The position numbers were made by a program, and so were the translations under genes. The notes under the pieces are model-generated. The model was not told where the DNA came from. It ran no database searches and saw only the letters and a list, made by a program, of their open reading frames with translations. A stretch of DNA of 64,000 nucleotides. It comes from Henricia sp. BOLD:AAB3569. Lineage: Eukaryota; Echinodermata; Asteroidea; Spinulosida; Echinasteridae. The stretch's first letter is position 1; every line of letters begins with the position of its first letter. Where the stretch lies: contig JBBELK010000519.1 in the NCBI GenBank assembly GCA_037783545.1, positions 1-64,000 of the forward strand, read 5' to 3'. Positions 46,651-59,996 of this stretch are shown here, piece by piece.

Positions 46651-49600
46651 ATGACAAGTGCGCAATATAGAGAGTTTAGGGCATGCAAAATTTGAAGTTC
46701 GTCGGAACATTTTTCGACCTCCAAATTTGCCGACGTTTGGACCACACTTTGACTAAATTGCCGAGCCAAACTGCGGTGCGTTAACGACAGTCCGAATGAC
46801 TGAGCATGCGCACAACTCAGGAGTACCCCAAAGAGGTGTGTACAGACAGCCACGGTTTGCGTGAGAGCAGTCAGGAAGCCTCAACCCAGTTTTTTCTAAA
46901 CTTTGAAATTTCTCTGCCATTTCCCGGCGAAAGTCTGTCAATTTTTTATGACAAGTGCGCAATATAGAGAGTTTAGGGCATGCAAAATTTGAAGTTCGTC
47001 GGAACATTTTTCGACCTCCAAATTTGCCGACGTTTGGACCACACTTTGACCAAATTGCCGAGCCAAACTGCGGTGCGTTAACGACAGTCCGAATGACTGA
47101 GCATGCGCACAACTCAGGAGTACCCCAAAGAGGTGTGTACAGACAGCCACGGTTTGCGCGAGAGCAGTCAGGAAGCCTCAACCCAGTTTTTTCTAAACTT
47201 TGAAATTTCTCTGCCATTTCCAGGCGAAAGTCTGTCAATTTTTTATGACAAGTGCGCAATATAGAGAGTTTAGGGCATGCAAAATTTGAAGTTCGTCGGA
47301 ACATTTTTCGACCTCCAAATTTGCCGACGTTTGGACCACACTTTGACCAAATTGCCGAGCCAAACTGCGGTGCGTTAACGACAGTCCGAATGACTGAGCA
47401 AGCGCACAACTCAGGAGTACCCCAAAGAGGTGTGTACAGACAGCCACGGTTTGCGTGAGAGCAGTCAGGAAGCCTCAACCCAGTTTTTTCTAAACTTTGA
47501 AATTTCTCTGCCATTTCCCGGCGAAAGTCTGTCAATTTTTTATGACAAGTGCGCAATATAGAGAGTTTAGGGCATGCAAAATTTGAAGTTCGTCGGAACA
47601 TTTTTCGACCTCCAAATTTGCCGACGTTTGGACCACACTTTGACCAAATTGCCGAGCCAAACTGCGGTGCGTTAACGACAGTCCGAATGACTGAGCATGC
47701 GCACAACTCAGGAGTACCCCAAAGAGGTGTGTACAGACAGCCACGGTTTGCGCGAGAGCAGTCAGGAAGCCTCAACCCAGTTTTTTCTAAACTTTGAAAT
47801 TTCTCTGCCATTTCCCGGCGAAAGTCTGTCAATTTTTTATGACAAGTGCGCAATATAGAGAGTTTAGGGCATGCAAAATTTGAAGTTCGTCGGAACATTT
47901 TTCGACCTCCAAATTTGCCGACGTTTGGACCACACTTTGACCAAATTGCCGAGCCAAACTGCGGTGCGTTAACGACAGTCCGAATGACTGAGCATGCGCA
48001 CAACTCAGGAGTACCCCAAAGAGGTGTGTACAGACAGCCACGGTTTGCGCGAGAGCAGTCAGGAAGCCTCAACCCAGTTTTTTCTAAACTTTGAAATTTC
48101 TCTGCCATTTCCCGGCGAAAGTCTGTCAATTTTTTATGACAAGTGCGCAATATAGAGAGTTTAGGGCATGCAAAATTTGAAGTTCGTCGGAACATTTTTC
48201 GACCTGCAAATTTGCCGACGTTTGGACCGCACTTTGACCAAATTGCCGAGCCAAACTGCGGTGCGTTAACGACAGTCCGAATGACTGAGCATGCGCACAA
48301 CTCAGGAGTACCCCAAAGAGGTGTGTACAGACAGCCACGGTTTGCGCGAGAGCAGTCAGGAAGCCTCAACCCAGTTTTTTCTAAACTTTGAAATTTCTCT
48401 GCCATTTCCCGGCGAAAGTCTGTCAATTTTTTATGACAAGTGCGCAATATAGAGAGTTTAGGGCATGCAAAATTTGAAGTTCGTCGGAACATTTTTCGAC
48501 CTCCAAATTTGCCGACGTTTGGACCACACTTTGACCAAATTGCCGAGCCAAACTGCGGTGCGTTAACGACAGTCCGAATGACTGAGCATGCGCACAACTC
48601 AGGAGTACCCCAAAGAGGTGTGTACAGACAGCCACGGTTTGCGCGAGAGCAGTCAGGAAGCCTCAACCCAGTTTTTTCTAAACTTTGAAATTTCTCTGCC
48701 ATTTCCCGGCGAAAGTCTGTCAATTTTTTATGACAAGTGCGCAATATAGAGAGTTTAGGGCATGCAAAATTTGAAGTTCGTCGGAACATTTTTCGACCTC
48801 CAAATTTGCCGACGTTTGGACCACACTTTGACCAAATTGCCGAGCCAAACTGCGGTGCGTTAACGACAGTCCGAATGACTGAGCATGCGCACAACTCAGG
48901 AGTACCCCAAAGAGGTGTGTACAGACAGCCACGGTTTGCGCGAGAGCAGTCAGGAAGCCTCAACCCAGTTTTTTCTAAACTTTGAAATTTCTCTGCCATT
49001 TCCCGGCGAAAGTCTGTCAATTTTTTATGACAAGTGCGCAATATAGAGAGTTTAGGGCATGCAAAATTTGAAGTTCGTCGGAACATTTTTCGACCTCCAA
49101 ATTTGCCGACGTTTGGACCACACTTTGACCAAATTGCCGAGCCAAACTGCGGTGCGTTAACGACAGTCCGAATGACTGAGCATGCGCACAACTCAGGAGT
49201 ACCCCAAAGAGGTGTGTACAGACAACCACGGTTTGCGTGAGAGCAGTCAGGAAGCCTCAACCCAGTTTTTTCTAAACTTTGAAATTTCTCTGCCATTTCC
49301 CGGCGAAAGTCTGTCAATTTTGTATGACAAGTGCGCAATATAGAGAGTTTAGGGCATGCAAAATTTGAAGTTCGTCGGAACATTTTTCGACCTCCAAATT
49401 TGCCGACGTTTGGACCACACTTTGACCAAATTGCCGAGCCAAACTGCGGTGCGTTAACGACAGTCCGAATGACTGAGCATGCGCACAACTCAGGAGTACC
49501 CCAAAGAGGTGTGTACAGACAACCACGGTTTGCGTGAGAGCAGTCAGGAAACCTCAACCCAGTTTTTTCTAAACTTTGAAATTTCTCTGCCATTTCCCGG

Positions 49601-51085
49601 CGAAAGTCTGTCAATTTTTTATGACAAGTGCGCAATATAGAGAGTTTAGGGCATGCAAAATTTGAAGTTCGTCGGAACATTTTTCGACCTCCAAATTTGC
49701 CGACGTTTGGACCACACTTTGACCAAATTGCCGAGCCAAACTGCGGTGCGTTAACGACAGTCCGAATGACTGAGCATGCGCACAACTCAGGAGTACCCCA
49801 AAGAGGTGTGTACAGACAGCCACGGTTTGCGCGAGAGCAGTCAGGAAGCCTCAACCCAGTTTTTTCTAAACTTTGAAATTTCTCTGCCATTTCCCGGCGA
49901 AAGTCTGTCAATTTTTTATGACAAGTGCGCAATATAGAGAGTTTAGGGCATGCAAAATTTGAAGTTCGTCGGAACATTTTTCGACCTCCAAATTTGCCGA
50001 CGTTTGGACCACACTTTGACCAAATTGCCGAGCCAAACTGCGGTGCGTTAACGACAGTCCGAATGACTGAGCATGCGCACAACTCAGGAGTACCCCAAAG
50101 AGGTGTGTACAGACAGCCACGGTTTGCGCGAGAGCAGTCAGGAAGCCTCAACCCAGTTTTTTTCTAAACTTTGAAATTTCTCTGCCATTTCCCGGCGAAA
50201 GTCTGTCAATTTTTTATGACAAGTGCGCAATATAGAGAGTTTAGGGCATGCAAAATTTGAAGTTCGTCGGAACATTTTTCGACCTCCAAATTTGCCGACG
50301 TTTGGACCACACTTTGACCAAATTGCCGAGCCAAACTGCGGTGCGTTAACGACAGTCCGAATGACTGAGCATGCGCACAACTCAGGAGTACCCCAAAGAG
50401 GTGTGTACAGACAACCACGGTTTGCGTGAGAGCAGTCAGGAAGCCTCAACCCAGTTTTTTCTAAACTTTGAAATTTCTCTGCCATTTCCCGGCGAAAGTC
50501 TGTCAATTTTGTATGACAAGTGCGCAATATAGAGAGTTTAGGGCATGCAAAATTTGAAGTTCGTCGGAACATTTTTCGACCTCCAAATTTGCCGACGTTT
50601 GGACCACACTTTGACCAAATTGCCGAGCCAAACTGCGGTGCGTTAACGACAGTCCGAATGACTGAGCATGCGCACAACTCAGGAGTACCCCAAAGAGGTG
50701 TGTACAGACAACCACGGTTTGCGTGAGAGCAGTCAGGAAACCTCAACCCAGTTTTTTCTAAACTTTGAAATTTCTCTGCCATTTCCCGGCGAAAGTCTGT
50801 CAATTTTTTATGACAAGTGCGCAATATAGAGAGTTTAGGGCATGCAAAATTTGAAGTTCGTCGGAACATTTTTCGACCTCCAAATTTGCCGACGTTTGGA
50901 CCACACTTTGACCAAATTGCCGAGCCAAACTGCGGTGCGTTAACGACAGTCCGAATGACTGAGCATGCGCACAACTCAGGAGTACCCCAAAGAGGTGTGT
51001 ACAGACAGTCAGGAAGCCTCAACCCAGTTTTTTCTAAACTTTGAAATTTCTCTGCCATTTCCCGGCGAAAGTCTGTCAATTTTGT
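46651..51085 (+). repeat. Family B 22-mer unit, copy 2 (incomplete)
   Basis: 46651-50215 matches copy 1 at offset 6,513: GACTAAATTG, CCAGGCG, GAGCAAGCGC, GACCTGCAAATTTG (48206) and the GACAACCACGG pair at 49027/49324. From 50216 the match continues at offset 6,217, because one monomer is missing and one T is gained (near 50160). It includes the pair at 50216/50513 and the 276-bp monomer at 50810. The match ends within the next monomer. A private change is TTTGGACCGCAC (48229). Confidence 0.87.
50810..51085 (+). repeat. Family B monomer with 21-bp deletion (276 bp), second copy
   Basis: It has the identical junction (near 51008) to the monomer at 44593 and the same neighbours on the left. It is a copy of that deletion carried by duplication of the large unit. 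Confidence 0.92.
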
Positions 51086-53758
51086 ATGACAAGTGCGCAA
51101 TATAGAGAGTTTAGGGCATGCAAAATTTGAAGTTCGTCGGAACATTTTTCGACCTCCAAATTTGCCGACGTTTGGACCACACTTTGACCAAATTGCCGAG
51201 CCAAACTGCGGTGCGTTAACGACAGTCCGAATGACTGAGCATGCGCACATCTCAGGAGTACCCCAAAGAGGTGTGTACAGACAGCCACGGTTTGCGCGAG
51301 AGCAGTCAGGAAGCCTCAACCCAGTTTTTTCTAAACTTTGAAATTTCTCTGCCATTTCCCGGCGAAAGTCTGTCATTTTTTTATGACAAGTGCGCAATAT
51401 AGAGAGTTTAGGGCATGCAAAATTTGAAGTTCGTCGGAACATTTTTCGACCTCCAAATTTGCCGACGTTTGGACCACACTTTGACCAAATTGCCGAGCCA
51501 AACTGCGGTGCGTTAACGACAGTCCGAATGACTGAGCATGCGCACAACTCAGGAGTACCCCAAAGAGGTGTGTACAGACAGCCGCGGTTTGCGTGAGAGC
51601 AGTCAGGAAGCCTCAACCCAGTTTTTTCTAAACTTTGAAATTTCTCTGCCATTTCCCGGCGAAAGTCTGTCAATTTTTTATGACAAGTGCGCAATATAGA
51701 GAGTTTAGGGCATGCAAAATTTGAAGTTCGTCGGAACATTTTTCGACCTCCAAATTTGCCGACGTTTGGACCACACTTTGACCAAATTGCCGAGCCAAAC
51801 TGCGGTGCGTTAACGACAGTCCGAATGACTGAGCATGCGCACAACTCAGGAGTACCCCAAAGAGGTGTGTACAGACAGCCACGGTTTGCGTGAGAGCAGT
51901 CAGGAAGCCTCAACCCAGTTTTTTCTAAACTTTGAAATTTCTCTGCCATTTCCCGGCGAAAGTCTGTCAATTTTTTATGACAAGTGCGCAATATAGAGAG
52001 TTTAGGGCATGCAAAATTTGAAGTTCGTCGGAACATTTTTCGACCTCCAAATTTGCCGACGTTTGGACCACACTTTGACCAAATTGCCGAGCCAAACTGC
52101 GGTGCGTTAACGACAGTCCGAATGACTGAGCATGCGCACAACTCAGGAGTACCCCAAAGAGGTGTGTACAGACAGCCACGGTTTGCGCGAGAGCAGTCAG
52201 GAAGCCTCAACCCAGTTTTTTCTAAACTTTGAAATTTCTCTGCCATTTCCCGGCGAAAGTCTGTCATTTTTTTATGACAAGTGCGCAATATAGAGAGTTT
52301 AGGGCATGCAAAATTTGAAGTTCGTCGGAACATTTTTCGACCTCCAAATTTGCCGACGTTTGGACCACACTTTGACCAAATTGCCGAGCCAAACTGCGGT
52401 GCGTTAACGACAGTCCGAATGACTGAGCATGCGCACAACTCAGGAGTACCCCAAAGAGGTGTGTACAGACAGCCACGGTTTGCGTGAGAGCAGTCAGGAA
52501 GCCTCAACCCAGTTTTTTCTAAACTTTGAAATTTCTCTGCCATTTCCCGGCGAAAGTCTGTCAATTTTTTATGACAAGTGCGCAATATAGAGAGTTTAGG
52601 GCATGCAAAATTTGAAGTTCGTCGGAACATTTTTCGACCTCCAAATTTGCCGACGTTTGGACCACACTTTGACCAAATTGCCGAGCCAAACTGCGGTGCG
52701 TTAACGACAGTCCGAATGACTGAGCATGCGCACAACTCAGGAGTACCCCAAAGAGGTGTGTACAGACAGCCACGGTTTGCGCGAGAGCAGTCAGGAAGCC
52801 TCAACCCAGTTTTTTCTAAACTTTGAAATTTCTCTGCCATTTCCCGGCGAAAGTCTGTCAATTTTTTATGACAAGTGCGCAATATAGAGAGTTTAGGGCA
52901 TGCAAAATTTGAAGTTCGTCGGAACATTTTTCGACCTCCAAATTTGCCGACGTTTGGACCACACTTTGACCAAATTGCCGAGCCAAACTGCGGTGCGTTA
53001 ACGACAGTCCGAATGACTGAGCATGCGCACAACTCAGGAGTACCCCAAAGAGGTGTGTACAGACAGCCACGGTTTGCGTGAGAGCAGTCAGGAAGCCTCA
53101 ACCCAGTTTTTTCTAAACTTTGAAATTTCTCTGCCATTTCCCGGCGAAAGTCTGTCATTTTTTTATGACAAGTGCGCAATATAGAGAGTTTAGGGCATGC
53201 AAAATTTGAAGTTCGTCGGAACATTTTTCGACCTCCAAATTTGCCGACGTTTGGACCACACTTTGACCAAATTGCCGAGCCAAACTGCGGTGCGTTAACG
53301 ACAGTCCGAATGACTGAGCATGCGCACAACTCAGGAGTACCCCAAAGAGGTGTGTACAGACAGCCACGGTTTGCGCGAGAGCAGTCAGGAAGCCTCAACC
53401 CAGTTTTTTCTAAACTTTGAAATTTCTCTGCCATTTCCCGGCGAAAGTCTGTCAATTTTTTATGACAAGTGCGCAATATAGAGAGTTTAGGGCATGCAAA
53501 ATCTGAAGTTCGTCGGAACATTTTTCGACCTCCAAATTTGCCGACGTTTGGACCACACTTTGACCAAATTGCCGAGCCAAACTGCGGTGCGTTAACGACA
53601 GTCCGAATGACTGAGCATGCGCACAACTCAGGAGTACCCCAAAGAGGTGTGTACAGACAGCCACGGTTTGCGCGAGAGCAGTCAGGAAGCCTCAACCCAG
53701 TTTTTTCTAAACTTTGAAATTTCTCTGCCATTTCCCGGCGAAAGTCTGTCAATTTTTT
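51086..53758 (+). repeat. Family B mixed block of GCGCGAG and GCGTGAG monomers
   Basis: Nine monomers. The first (51086) has TTTTGTATG, as in the preceding unit, but then GCGCACATCTC and the GCGCGAG class, so it may be a recombinant. GTCATTTTTTTATG precedes the monomers at 51383, 52274 and 53165, three monomers (891 bp) apart, although the GCGCGAG/GCGTGAG order does not keep that period. Private marks are AGCCGCGG (near 51583) and CAAAATCTGAAG (near 53500). Confidence 0.75.
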
Positions 53759-55243
53759 ATGACAAGTGCGCAATATAGAGAGTTTAGGGCATGCAAAATT
53801 TGAAGTTCGTCGGAACATTTTTCGACCTCCAAATTTGCCGACGTTTAGACCACACTTTGACCAAATTGCCGAGCCAAACTGCGGTGCGTTAACGAGAGTC
53901 CGAATGACTGAGCATGCGCACAACTCAGGAGTACCCCAAAGAGGTGTGTACAGACAGCCACGGTTTGCGTGAGAGCAGTCAGGAAGCCTCAACCCAGTTT
54001 TTTCTAAACTTTGAAATTTCTCTGCCATTTCCAGGCGAAAGTCTGTCAATTTTTTATGACAAGTGCGCAATATAGAGAGTTTAGGGCATGCAAAATTTGA
54101 AGTTCGTCGGAACATTTTTCGACCTCCAAATTTGCCGACGTTTGGACCACACTTTGACCAAATTGCCGAGCCAAACTGCGGTGCGTTAACGACAGTCCGA
54201 ATGACTGAGCATGCGCACAACTCAGGAGTACCCCAAAGAGGTGTGTACAGACAGCCACGGTTTGCGTGAGAGCAGTCAGGAAGCCTCAACCCAGTTTTTT
54301 CTAAACTTTGAAATTTCTCTGCCATTTCCCGGCGAAAGTCTGTCAATTTTTTATGACAAGTGCGCAATATAGAGAGTTTAGGGCATGCAAAATTTGAAGT
54401 TCGTCGGAACATTTTTCGACCTCCAAATTTGCCGACGTTTGGACCACACTTTGACCAAATTGCCGAGCCAAACTGCGGTGCGTTAACGACAGTCCGAATG
54501 ACTGAGCATGCGCACAACTCAGGAGTACCCCAAAGAGGTGTGTACAGACAGCCACGGTTTGCGCGAGAGCAGTCAGGAAGCCTCAACCCAGTTTTTTCTA
54601 AACTTTGAAATTTCTCTGCCATTTCCCGGCGAAAGTCTGTCATTTTTTTATGACAAGTGCGCAATATAGAGAGTTTAGGGCATGCAAAATTTGAAGTTCG
54701 TCGGAACATTTTTCGACCTCCAAATTTGCCGACGTTTGGACCACACTTTGACCAAATTGCCGAGCCAAACTGCGGTGCGTTAACGACAGTCCGAATGACT
54801 GAGCATGCGCACAACTCAGGAGTACCCCAAAGAGGTGTGTACAGACAGCCACGGTTTGCGTGAGAGCAGTCAGGAAGCCTCAACCCAGTTTTTTCTAAAC
54901 TTTGAAATTTCTCTGCCATTTCCCGGCGAAAGTCTGTCAATTTTTTATGACAAGTGCGCAATATAGAGAGTTTAGGGCATGCAAAATTTGAAGTTCGTCG
55001 GAACATTTTTCGACCTCCAAATTTGCCGACGTTTGGACCACACTTTGACCAAATTGCCGAGCCAAACTGCGGTGCGTTAACGACAGTCCGCATGACTGAG
55101 CATGCGCACAACTCAGGAGTACCCCAAAGAGGTGTGTACAGACAGCCACGGTTTGCGCGAGAGCAGTCAGGAAGCCTCAACCCAGTTTTTTCTAAACTTT
55201 GAAATTTCTCTGCCATTTCCCGGCGAAAGTCTGTCAATTTTTT
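53759..55243 (+). repeat. Family B 5-monomer block, copy 1 of a pair 6,238 bp apart
   Basis: Markers in order: ACGTTTAGACC with TTAACGAGAGTCC and TTTCCAGGCG (53759), two intervening monomers, GTCATTTTTTTATG before 54650, and GTCCGCATGACTG (54947). The same series occurs at 59997-61481. The offset equals 21 monomers plus the extra T at 59643. Confidence 0.9.
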
Positions 55244-58200
55244 ATGACAAGTGCGCAATATAGAGAGTTTAGGGCATGCAAAATTTGAAGTTCGTCGGAA
55301 CATTTTTCGACCTCCAAATTTGCCGACGTTTGGACCACACTTTGACCAAATTGCCGAGCCAAACTGCGGTGCGTTAACGACAGTCCGAATGACTGAGCAT
55401 GCGCACAACTCAGGAGTACCCCAAAGAGGTGTGTACAGACAGCCACGGTTTGCGTGAGAGCAGTCAGGAAGCCTCAACCCAGTTTTTTCTAAACTTTGAA
55501 ATTTCTCTGCCATTTCCCGGCGAAAGTCTGTCAATTTTTTATGACAAGTGCGCAATATAGAGAGTTTAGGGCATGCAAAATTTGAAGTTCGTCGGAACAT
55601 TTTTCGACCTCCAAATTTGCCGACGTTTGGACCACACTTTGACCAAATTGCCGAGCCAAACTGCGGTGCGTTAACGACAGTCCGAATGACTGAGCATGCG
55701 CACAACTCAGGAGTACCCCAAAGAGGTGTGTACAGACAGCCACGGTTTGCGTGAGAGCAGTCAGGAAGCCTCAACCCAGTTTTTTCTAAACTTTGAAATT
55801 TCTCTGCCATTTCCCGGCGAAAGTCTGTCAATTTTTTATGACAAGTGCGCAATATAGAGAGTTTAGGGCATGCAAAATTTGAAGTTCGTCGGAACATTTT
55901 TCGACCTCCAAATTTGCCGACGTTTGGACCACACTTTGACCAAATTGCCGAGCCAATTTGCGGTGCGTTAACGACAGTCCGAATGACTGAGCATGCGCAC
56001 AACTCAGGAGTACCCCAAAGAGGTGTGTACAGACAGCCACGGTTTGCGCGAGAGCAGTCAGGAAGCCTCAACCCAGTTTTTTCTAAACTTTGAAATTTCT
56101 CTGCCATTTCCCGGCGAAAGTCTGTCAATTTTTTATGACAAGTGCGCAATATAGAGAGTTTAGGGCATGCAAAATTTGAAGTTCGTCGGAACATTTTTCG
56201 ACCTCCAAATTTGCCGACGTTTGGACCACACTTTGACCAAATTGCCGAGCCAAACTGCGGTGCGTTAACGACAGTCCGAATGACTGAGCATGCGCACAAC
56301 TCAGGAGTACCCCAAAGAGGTGTGTACAGACAGCCACGGTTTGCGTGAGAGCAGTCAGGAAGCCTCAACCCAGTTTTTTCTAAACTTTGAAATTTCTCTG
56401 CCATTTCCCGGCGAAAGTCTGTCAATTTTTTATGACAAGTGCGCAATATAGAGAGTTTAGGGCATGCAAAATTTGAAGTTCGTCGGAACATTTTTCGACC
56501 TCCAAATTTGCCGACGTTTGGACCACACTTTGACCAAATTGCCGAGCCAAACTGCGGTGCGTTAACGACAGTCCGAATGACTGAGCATGCGCACAACTCA
56601 GGAGTACCCCAAAGAGGTGTGTACAGACAGCCACGGTTTGCGTGAGAGCAGTCAGGAAGCCTCAACCCAGTTTTTTCTAAACTTTGAAATTTCTCTGCCA
56701 TTTCCCGGCGAAAGTCTGTCAATTTTTTATGACAAGTGCGCAATATAGAGAGTTTAGGGCATGCAAAATTTGAAGTTCGTCGGAACATTTTTCGACCTCC
56801 AAATTTGCCGACGTTTGGACCACACTTTGACCAAATTGCCGAGCCAATTTGCGGTGCGTTAACGACAGTCCGAATGACTGAGCATGCGCACAACTCAGGA
56901 GTACCCCAAAGAGGTGTGTACAGACAGCCACGGTTTGCGCGAGAGCAGTCAGGAAGCCTCAACCCAGTTTTTTCTAAACTTTGAAATTTCTCTGCCATTT
57001 CCCGGCGAAAGTCTGTCAATTTTTTATGACAAGTGCGCAATATAGAGAGTTTAGGGCATGCAAAATTTGAAGTTCGTCGGAACATTTTTCGACCTCCAAA
57101 TTTGCCGACGTTTGGACCACACTTTGACCAAATTGCCGAGCCAAACTGCGGTGCGTTAACGACAGTCCGAATGACTGAGCATGCGCACAACTCAGGAGTA
57201 CCCCAAAGAGGTGTGTACAGACAGCCACGGTTTGCGTGAGAGCAGTCAGGAAGCCTCAACCCAGTTTTTTCTAAACTTTGAAATTTCTCTGCCATTTCCC
57301 GGCGAAAGTCTGTCAATTTTTTATGACAAGTGCGCAATATAGAGAGTTTAGGGCATGCAAAATTTGAAGTTCGTCGGAACATTTTTCGACCTCCAAATTT
57401 GCCGACGTTTGGACCACACTTTGACCAAATTGCCGAGCCAAACTGCGGTGCGTTAACGACAGTCCGAATGACTGAGCATGCGCACAACTCAGGAGTACCC
57501 CAAAGAGGTGTGTACAGACAGCCACGGTTTGCGTGAGAGCAGTCAGGAAGCCTCAACCCAGTTTTTTCTAAACTTTGAAATTTCTCTGCCATTTCCCGGC
57601 GAAAGTCTGTCAATTTTTTATGACAAGTGCGCAATATAGAGAGTTTAGGGCATGCAAAATTTGAAGTTCGTCGGAACATTTTTCGACCTCCAAATTTGCC
57701 GACGTTTGGACCACACTTTGACCAAATTGCCGAGCCAAACTGCGGTGCGTTAACGACAGTCCGAATGACTGAGCATGCGCACAACTCAGGAGTACCCCAA
57801 AGAGGTGTGTACAGACAGCCACGGTTTGCGTGAGAGCAGTCAGGAAGCCTCAACCCAGTTTTTTCTAAACTTTGAAATTTCTCTGCCATTTCCCGGCGAA
57901 AGTCTGTCAATTTTTTATGACAAGTGCGCAATATAGAGAGTTTAGGGCATGCAAAATTTGAAGTTCGTCGGAACATTTTTCGACCTCCAAATTTGCCGAC
58001 GTTTGGACCACACTTTGACCAAATTGCCGAGCCAATTTGCGGTGCGTTAACGACAGTCCGAATGACTGAGCATGCGCACAACTCAGGAGTACCCCAAAGA
58101 GGTGTGTACAGACAGCCACGGTTTGCGCGAGAGCAGTCAGGAAGCCTCAACCCAGTTTTTTCTAAACTTTGAAATTTCTCTGCCATTTCCCGGCGAAAGT

Positions 58201-59104
58201 CTGTCAATTTTTTATGACAAGTGCGCAATATAGAGAGTTTAGGGCATGCAAAATTTGAAGTTCGTCGGAACATTTTTCGACCTCCAAATTTGCCGACGTT
58301 TGGACCACACTTTGACCAAATTGCCGAGCCAAACTGCGGTGCGTTAACGACAGTCCGAATGACTGAGCATGCGCACAACTCAGGAGTACCCCAAAGAGGT
58401 GTGTACAGACAGCCACGGTTTGCGTGAGAGCAGTCAGGAAGCCTCAACCCAGTTTTTTCTAAACTTTGAAATTTCTCTGCCATTTCCCGGCGAAAGTCTG
58501 TCAATTTTTTATGACAAGTGCGCAATATAGAGAGTTTAGGGCATGCAAAATTTGAAGTTCGTCGGAACATTTTTCGACCTCCAAATTTGCCGACGTTTGG
58601 ACCACACTTTGACCAAATTGCCGAGCCAAACTGCGGTGCGTTAACGACAGTCCGAATGACTGAGCATGCGCACAACTCAGGAGTACCCCAAAGAGGTGTG
58701 TACAGACAGCCACGGTTTGCGTGAGAGCAGTCAGGAAGCCTCAACCCAGTTTTTTCTAAACTTTGAAATTTCTCTGCCATTTCCCGGCGAAAGTCTGTCA
58801 ATTTTTTATGACAAGTGCGCAATATAGAGAGTTTAGGGCATGCAAAATTTGAAGTTCGTCGGAACATTTTTCGACCTCCAAATTTGCCGACGTTTGGACC
58901 ACACTTTGACCAAATTGCCGAGCCAAACTGCGGTGCGTTAACGACAGTCCGAATGACTGAGCATGCGCACAACTCAGGAGTACCCCAAAGAGGTGTGTAC
59001 AGACAGCCACGGTTTGCGCGAGAGCAGTCAGGAAGCCTCAACCCAGTTTTTTCTAAACTTTGAAATTTCTCTGCCATTTCCCGGCGAAAGTCTGTCAATT
59101 TTTT
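55244..59104 (+). repeat. Family B trimer/tetramer repeats marked by CCAATTTGCGG
   Basis: Units are two or three GCGTGAG monomers followed by one GCGCGAG monomer with GAGCCAATTTGCGG in place of GAGCCAAACTGCGG. They cover 55244-56134 (trimer), 56135-57025 (trimer) and 57026-58213 (tetramer). A fourth trimer (58214-59104) has the same class order but the standard CCAAACTGCGG. The tetramer differs from the trimers by one extra GCGTGAG monomer. Confidence 0.87.
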
Positions 59105-59996
59105 ATGACAAGTGCGCAATATAGAGAGTTTAGGGCATGCAAAATTTGAAGTTCGTCGGAACATTTTTCGACCTCCAAATTTGCCGACGTTTGGACCACA
59201 CTTTGACCAAATTGCCGAGCCAAACTGCGGTGCGTTAACGACAGTCCGAATGACTGAGCATGCGCACAACTCAGGAGTACCCCAAAGAGGTGTGTACAGA
59301 CAGCCACGGTTTGCGTGAGAGCAGTCAGGAAGCCTCAACCCAGTTTTTTCTAAACTTTGAAATTTCTCTGCCATTTCCCGGCGAAAGTCTGTCATTTTTT
59401 TATGACAAGTGCGCAATATAGAGAGTTTAGGGCATGCAAAATTTGAAGTTCGTCGGAACATTTTTCGACCTCCAAATTTGCCGACGTTTGGACCACACTT
59501 TGACCAAATTGCCGAGCCAAACTGCGGTGCGTTAACGACAGTCCGAATGACTGAGCATGCGCACAACTCAGGAGTACCCCAAAGAGGTGTGTACAGACAG
59601 CCACGGTTTGCGCGAGAGCAGTCAGGAAGCCTCAACCCAGTTTTTTTCTAAACTTTGAAATTTCTCTGCCATTTCCCGGCGAAAGTCTGTCAATTTTTTA
59701 TGACAAGTGCGCAATATAGAGAGTTTAGGGCATGCAAAATTTGAAGTTCGTCGGAACATTTTTCGACCTCCAAATTTGCCGACGTTTGGACCACACTTTG
59801 ACCAAATTGCCGAGCCAAACTGCGGTGCGTTAACGACAGTCCGAATGACTGAGCATGCGCACAACTCAGGAGTACCCCAAAGAGGTGTGTACAGACAGCC
59901 ACGGTTTGCGCGAGAGCAGTCAGGAAGCCTCAACCCAGTTTTTTCTAAACTTTGAAATTTCTCTGCCATTTCCCGGCGAAAGTCTGTCAATTTTTT
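59105..59996 (+). repeat. Family B spacer monomers between related blocks
   Basis: Three monomers (59105, 59402, 59700). The first is of the GCGTGAG class and the next two are GCGCGAG. GTCATTTTTTTATG precedes 59402, and one extra T lies in the tract near 59643. No higher-order unit is visible within them. Confidence 0.75.
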
